Shown: positions 59,455 to 64,000 of the stretch, piece by piece
How the letters are laid out: the number at the start of each line of letters is the position of its first letter
Position numbering within the stretch: the first letter of the stretch is position 1
From: Eunapius fragilis
Lineage: Eukaryota > Porifera > Demospongiae > Spongillida > Spongillidae
Assembly: GCA_963681505.1 (NCBI GenBank)
Contig: OY811971.1
Location: 9,047,991-9,111,990 of the forward strand
Reading direction: 5' to 3'
DNA length: 64,000 nt
Made by a program: the position numbers and the translations under genes
Notes under the pieces: model-generated
Databases searched by the model: none
What the model saw: only the letters and a program-made list of their open reading frames with translations
What the model was told of the DNA's origin: nothing

Positions 59455-61839
59455 TTACACACTCAAATAATACAGGTCATTGTTCCAATCATGTTGAAAA
59501 ATAGTTTTTGTGACCGAGACCTGCTGTCGTTCAACAGTTGTTGTAGTGCTGGAGTCTATATCCATGATCACATTGAAGTACAACAGAAACAGACCTGACG
59601 ACTTGTACAGAAGGGATGAACCTCACAATACTTGTTCGTGTCATCAAAGGGCAGTCATATTCATTTAGGAATGGCACTCCATCAGGTGTGACAACAGGTT
59701 CCATGTGATGCACAATACAGTATGTTGTAGTGGTGTGGACTTGAAAACAGCCGATCAGAGCTCCTATAGCTCCTGTGTAAGTTGCAATTAACGATAATTC
59801 TGCATCCTTAACTAGAATAATAACTTACAATGGAATTGCTTGTGAATTGTGTCACACACATAGATCAACTGCCTGTCAGAGCCAACAATCGCACCACTAC
59901 TAAGTACTTGTTGCACTCTGTCCAATCCATGAGGCAGTAGGACTGTAAAGTTTTCTGGAAGCATGTTAAGGGAGATCTTTCCAATCTCTACAATGCTCAA
60001 CATTGTAGAGTCAAGACTGCATTTTGCTGAACTGGATTGCTGTCAAACAATGATTCGACAATGTATTAAGTACAGAGAAAAATAAATTAACTTGCCATAT
60101 GCAGTGTTCATATATATATTGATCCTCTTTGGACTACTCCACACCCTAAAGATAGTCTTGGGCACCATCTTTTCTGGATTGAAATTCCTGCAATACGCCA
60201 TCCTGAATACGTATAAGGGAGTAGTAAATATAAGCATGAAATGTGTAAATGCGCATACCTTAGACAGGGCCAGCCAAACTTCTTTTTCTGATGGTGACAA
60301 GGAGCCAGCACGAAGAGAGCTAACTGCAAATGCTTTAAAATCTCTACCCTTAGTAATATCAGTAAACATTTTACCTGATGTTGGGAAGGCAGAAATGCAA
60401 GCTGAAAGTTCTGCATGCTCTTTCTGTGTTAGCTTTGCCATTTTGGCTCGTAGGAGGTACTTATATGGTCCTAACAGCAAGGTGTGCAAAAGTTCCACAG
60501 GGATGCACCTAAAAAATCATTAATACAATTGTGACAATTGCAAACAACTTATTAGCTAATACACCCATGTAAGTCTAACGGAAGTTTGATTATACTCCTC
60601 ACATACACCATACTCGGTCCGTAAGGTGTGTTTTGCCTTTCTGCCATGATCTTTTGCTGTAGCATAATTGTGTCACATCTTCTCTGTCTCACACCAACAC
60701 ATATAATGGTCATCCCTTGAGTCAGCCTGAAATAAAACAAAGATGTCATTTTTATCTATACCTTTAATACCACTTACCATACACACCCGACAGAACTTGC
60801 AGAATATCCAAGATGGCTGCATATCTGTGATGCACGTGAGTTGTCGCATAAAAAACAGATTACTGGAGCCAAGATCAATGGTACCATGACAACCGGAACG
60901 CCACCACAACACGTAGACTTGGTCTTCAGTTGGTGTGGTGTTGTAAATGCTATGTAGTCCTGTCCAGTAACATAAATATAACATCTTTCCGTACAACATT
61001 TGCACAAATTTACCTCCTCAGCAAGTGCAACAAGTGACTTTCCATCCTCAGTGCACTAGTAGATGTGCCCTATCCATGTGTTAGCTTGTGGGAGGATGAC
61101 TGTGATACTTGAAACTTGCATCTGTTACCAGAGATAATATATAGATATATTATCTCTGCTGTTACACATCTGCTATGATGAACGAATGCTGCTCATTTGG
61201 ATGGCTCTTGAATATCTGTAAATGCCTGTCCGATGGTATGAATTATGCCATAAAGAGTTCATGCATAGCTTACCGTAGTAGGTTCTGTAAATCCTTGGTG
61301 GAGATGTTGCCTCACCATTGTGGTTACACTTGGAAGGGATGGGCACAGACACCGATGTGTGTAGAAGATAAACGCCAGGTTTTTGTGTCCCTGTAAAGCA
61401 ACATGCTTAACATCACACAAAAGCGGAAAATGCACAAACCATTGGTCGAGGGTAGTGAGTAATGGGATACGCCATCGCTGCAGTTTTTAACATCGTACCG
61501 CCCGTCGAGGTGAGGGTCGCATAGGATGATGCTTAAATAAAGCTTGCCGCCGACTTCGTCTATAGTATACCAACTTTAATTTTCTTTCACATCAGGACGA
61601 CAGGCTTACCCTCATCTGTACTAGGAGTGTCGCCATCATCCTTCGGAAGCGATGTGGCTTCAGATGAACCTGTTTCAACAAGCCATCCATGCGTGAACTA
61701 CGTTCCCTTTCCACGAGTTTACAACATCGAGTCTTGTTTCATTATCCAGATGGAGCTGGGGTTTTAGGTGCCTTTCGTACTTTGACTAGAACTCAAAAGC
61801 TTTCCCACAAATCTCACAATTGAAAGCAGCAACCGCCAT
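59455..61839 (-). pseudogene. Plavaka-like transposase gene, multi-exon, decayed
   Basis: Minus strand. Exon with ATG at 61839 encodes a C2H2 finger (FNCEICGKAFEF, stop TAG at 61786-61788, SKYERHLKPQLH), broken by that stop. About 61555-61680: acidic linker. 60777-61012: VICFLCDNSRASQICSHLG, then in a shifted frame FCRVCM. 60565-60726: RRCDTIMLQQKIMAE. 60259-60508: CIPVELLHTLLLGPYKYLL, then FPTSGKM and GRDFKAFA. 60092-60187: NFNPEKMVPKTIFRVW. 59829-60039: LPHGLDRVQQVLSSGAIVG. 59455-59772: FLNEYDCPLMTRT and, shifted, IFQHDWNNDLYYL. The DNxRAS, FCRxCM, PVExLHTxLLG and GRDFK motifs mark the CACTA-related Plavaka family. At least three shifts and one stop make it non-functional. Confidence 0.72.
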
Positions 61840-62476
61840 TTTATTTAAATAATAGCACGTGACCCAGTCGTCTCTGCACAACTATTAAGCATTGTAACAC
61901 AACAGCCCAAGCAACACACAACAATTTCAACTCCTGAGTACTAGAGCACAATAATCCTATACAAGAGAAAGAGTGGAAAACAATCATGGAATCTGACACA
62001 GCAAATAACTATGAAGCATTAGGACATGGGCTCATCGAAATTACTACTCATCATTTAACGAAACACCAAGTAATGACTTCATCACTCAACACTGGCCTCA
62101 TTTAGCCTTGAAAATACATATTATTTACCCGCACTCATATTCAGTCATATTAGGGAGTTAGGGGTTCTGTGTCGATCGGAGAATGAGTGTGTTCTATCGT
62201 AACAACCAAATTCAGCACAATACACACTTGCCGATACGCTTTTGATATCGCAGCCGTAACGCCGAAGAAGTTTATAGCAATTGCGATACACCAATTATTT
62301 TACCCGGGCGTATATCACCCGATCGATTCACTGGTGTATTGTTTCCAAAATAAGGTGCGTAACGCCAGTGATAGAAATTCAGTTGCGTATACGGTACGAT
62401 CGTCATGGGCGTAACGCCAGGGTGTGACTTCATTTGGCGTACCGTTTCCGGTAGGAGTTGGCCGTGTACATCAAAC
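61840..62476. other. Stretch without recognised gene
   Basis: Upstream side of the Plavaka-like gene. It has repeated gcgtaacgcc words (62260s, 62350s, 62410s) on the plus strand and no domain-bearing frame. Confidence 0.4.
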
Positions 62477-62794
62477 CAGAGGCGGATCCAGGGGGGGGGG
62501 GGGGTTGCAACACCCCCTTTCATATAAGGTACCGCCCCGTCTTCTGCTAAAGAGCCCCCCCTCTCCGCTTTTTGTATCGGGCCTGAAGCGCCGGACAGCA
62601 CCCACCCCCCCCCCCACCCCCCCCCCCCCCCCCCCCCCCCCCGCACGCTTTTCGTGTCGGGCCTAAAGTGGACAGCACCCCCCACCATCCCACGCTTTAG
62701 TTTTCATATCGGACCTGAAGCGGAAACCCCCCCCCCGCATTTCGTATCGCGGGTCTCAAACCCCCCCTTTTGGAAAATCCTGTATCCGCCCCTG
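62477..62794. mobile_element. C-rich nonautonomous element with hAT-like ends
   Basis: Begins cagaggcggatccag and ends ctgtatccgcccctg, imperfect inverted ends of the common cagrggcggatccag type. The interior is nearly all C runs with repeated cgggcctgaagcg-type words at about 62578, 62660 and 62708, a tandem unit of about 50-80 bp. The longest C stretch, with few interruptions, is 62603-62642. No 8-bp duplication was found, so the boundaries may be eroded. Frames across it are glycine/proline artefacts. Confidence 0.6.
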
Positions 62795-64000
62795 CAAACC
62801 CATGTTGTTTTAGCGTATTCTGCCCTTTGACCCCTTCAGCACGCATTGCCTTTTCCCTTCTTTTCTGGGCGCCTGATTTGTGATGGTAGCTCATTCTTGC
62901 CCCTCGTTAAACAGAAAGTGTAAACCAAGACGCTGATTGGTTACAACGATCTGGGCCCCGAAACTAATTAACAACTAAGCCATTCATTATCGACCAGGCC
63001 TGAGGGGGCGTGCCTAGTGACTAATAAAGGGCGTGGCTCGAATGGCCCGGGCCCTATTGAGGCCCGGGCCCGGGGATTTTGCCCCCCCTGCCCCCCCCCC
63101 CTCTCATTGGGGCTGGAATTGGGTTCTCCGCGTTGTCTAAGTGCTTCAACGGAATTTTCTTGGCCCGTAGACTCATCTCCTTGAGAAAACTTCGATGCTA
63201 TACTATTAATGATTGAACGGAAGTGTGCCTATGTGACGTGCATGGGAGCCGGCCGCGGCATGCCGCATGATATCATGCACATGCATAACATCCATGGCGG
63301 GAAGGGAACAGCTACTGAGAAAGAAAATGATCCTTGTCGCCCGGACGTCTTCGTACTGGCAAATCGTTTTAAAAACAAAAAACATTTTGGTTACCGTAGA
63401 CTATTTAAGATGTATTTTTGTTTAGTGTAGCGCATTGCAAAGGTACGCTTTGTATTTAAACAATGGATAACAAGCGCAAGCAATCGTTACACATAACAGG
63501 GAGCACACCACGTAAGCGAAAATGGACAATATGGCATTCTAAAATTATAATAATGGACAGTATAACTTTTGTGAGTAACTAATCACATGTCTAGATCTTG
63601 CAGACAGTCGTTGTGTAATTCATCTCACGCCATGATGAGAATATTGATATGGGTGTGTATGCATTGTATGAAGAATCTAATTGTAATAAATTCCTACCCA
63701 AAATTATCCAGTTTCTTACATATCTAGTCAAACGACGCAGGAGTTCATCGTACCTTGCGTATTGCCGTGATTCGTCTCAGGCGATTCTCAAACAAACCAT
63801 TCATAACCATAAAAGTGAAGGAATATCATAATTATAACGATAGATGGAAGTTGATTTTTTTTTCAGTTTCACAGAGAAATACACATATTCCTTATCAAGT
63901 CAATACAAGTCAAGGAAGCCATTTCGATTCATGTGGTAATACTGACCTTTATTCGTAGAATATACTAATAATTATTGTGCCCAATAATAGTTGTGAATGC
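62795..64000. other. Mostly non-genic right end with one possible first exon
   Basis: 63050-63110 is GC-rich with gcccgggcccgggg and C runs, similar in the same orientation to 59043-59098. At 63462 an ATG opens a short basic frame (MDNKRKQSLHITGSTPRKRK, a likely nuclear-localisation type of sequence) that reaches a good donor, gtgagtaact, at about 63568; no downstream exon in phase was found. A 73-codon frame at 63209-63430 has no domain I recognise. Confidence 0.35.

Noticed and set aside
62272..62688. 138-codon glycine/proline-rich frame
   Set aside because: It crosses C-run repeats of a nonautonomous element; a low-complexity artefact.
62469..62802. 8-bp target duplication around the C-rich element
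   Set aside because: The flanking octamers catcaaac and caaaccca do not match.
59043..63095. Two GC-rich gcccgggcccgggg motifs as ends of one 4-kb transposon
   Set aside because: They are in the same orientation, so they are not terminal inverted repeats; more likely two separate short elements.

Overview
The window looks like nuclear DNA of an AT-rich invertebrate; a sponge or similar early-branching marine animal is my best guess. The reasons are spliced exons with introns of roughly 35-70 bp, a BEL/Pao retrotransposon, hAT, Merlin and Plavaka-like DNA transposons, and C-rich short interspersed elements. No bacterial gene order, rRNA, tRNA or CRISPR was seen. The species is inferred, not proven.

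Region 1 (1-31841) is a giant inverted repeat. The left arm (1-15395) is mirrored by the right arm (16004-31841) around a single-copy 608-bp spacer (15396-16003). Position 1 still pairs with 31841, so the palindrome may extend left of the window. The arms are almost identical. I found only one base substitution (9487 g versus 22394 on the right), one 39-bp unit more in the left arm (2012-2117), and a 478-bp foldback element flanked by TTAA in the right arm only (17248-17725). The arms hold no convincing gene. They are built from degenerate modules repeated in both orientations, and each arm contains an older, decayed palindrome (about 720-12190) and smaller hairpins.

Region 2 (31842 to about 37450) continues the same module family in single copy. 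It is interrupted by a reverse-transcriptase fragment (33750-34960, minus strand), a gene-like patch (35490-36030) and a hairpin MITE (36702-36908).

Region 3 (about 37450-64000) is ordinary transposon-rich DNA. It holds a second, diverged inverted repeat (39749-44511); a decayed hAT transposase split by a small MITE (45151-45770); a 1-kb hAT element with an 8-bp target duplication (46422-47425); a PHD-finger fragment; a BEL/Pao pol remnant with frameshifts and a large internal deletion (48800-51281); two decayed Plavaka-like transposase genes (51412-52311 plus, 59455-61839 minus); a 163-bp satellite with a dimeric higher-order pattern (54936-55865); a probable BEN-domain gene on the minus strand (56452-57880); a Merlin transposon relic with poly-C/poly-G ends (58085-58694); and C-rich MITE-like elements towards the right end.

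Only the BEN-domain gene and possibly a 39-residue two-exon frame look potentially intact. Most of the rest is mobile DNA at various stages of decay. The outstanding item is the young, gene-free, nested palindrome. If it is real and not an assembly join, it would be able to give very long double-stranded RNA or cruciform structures.
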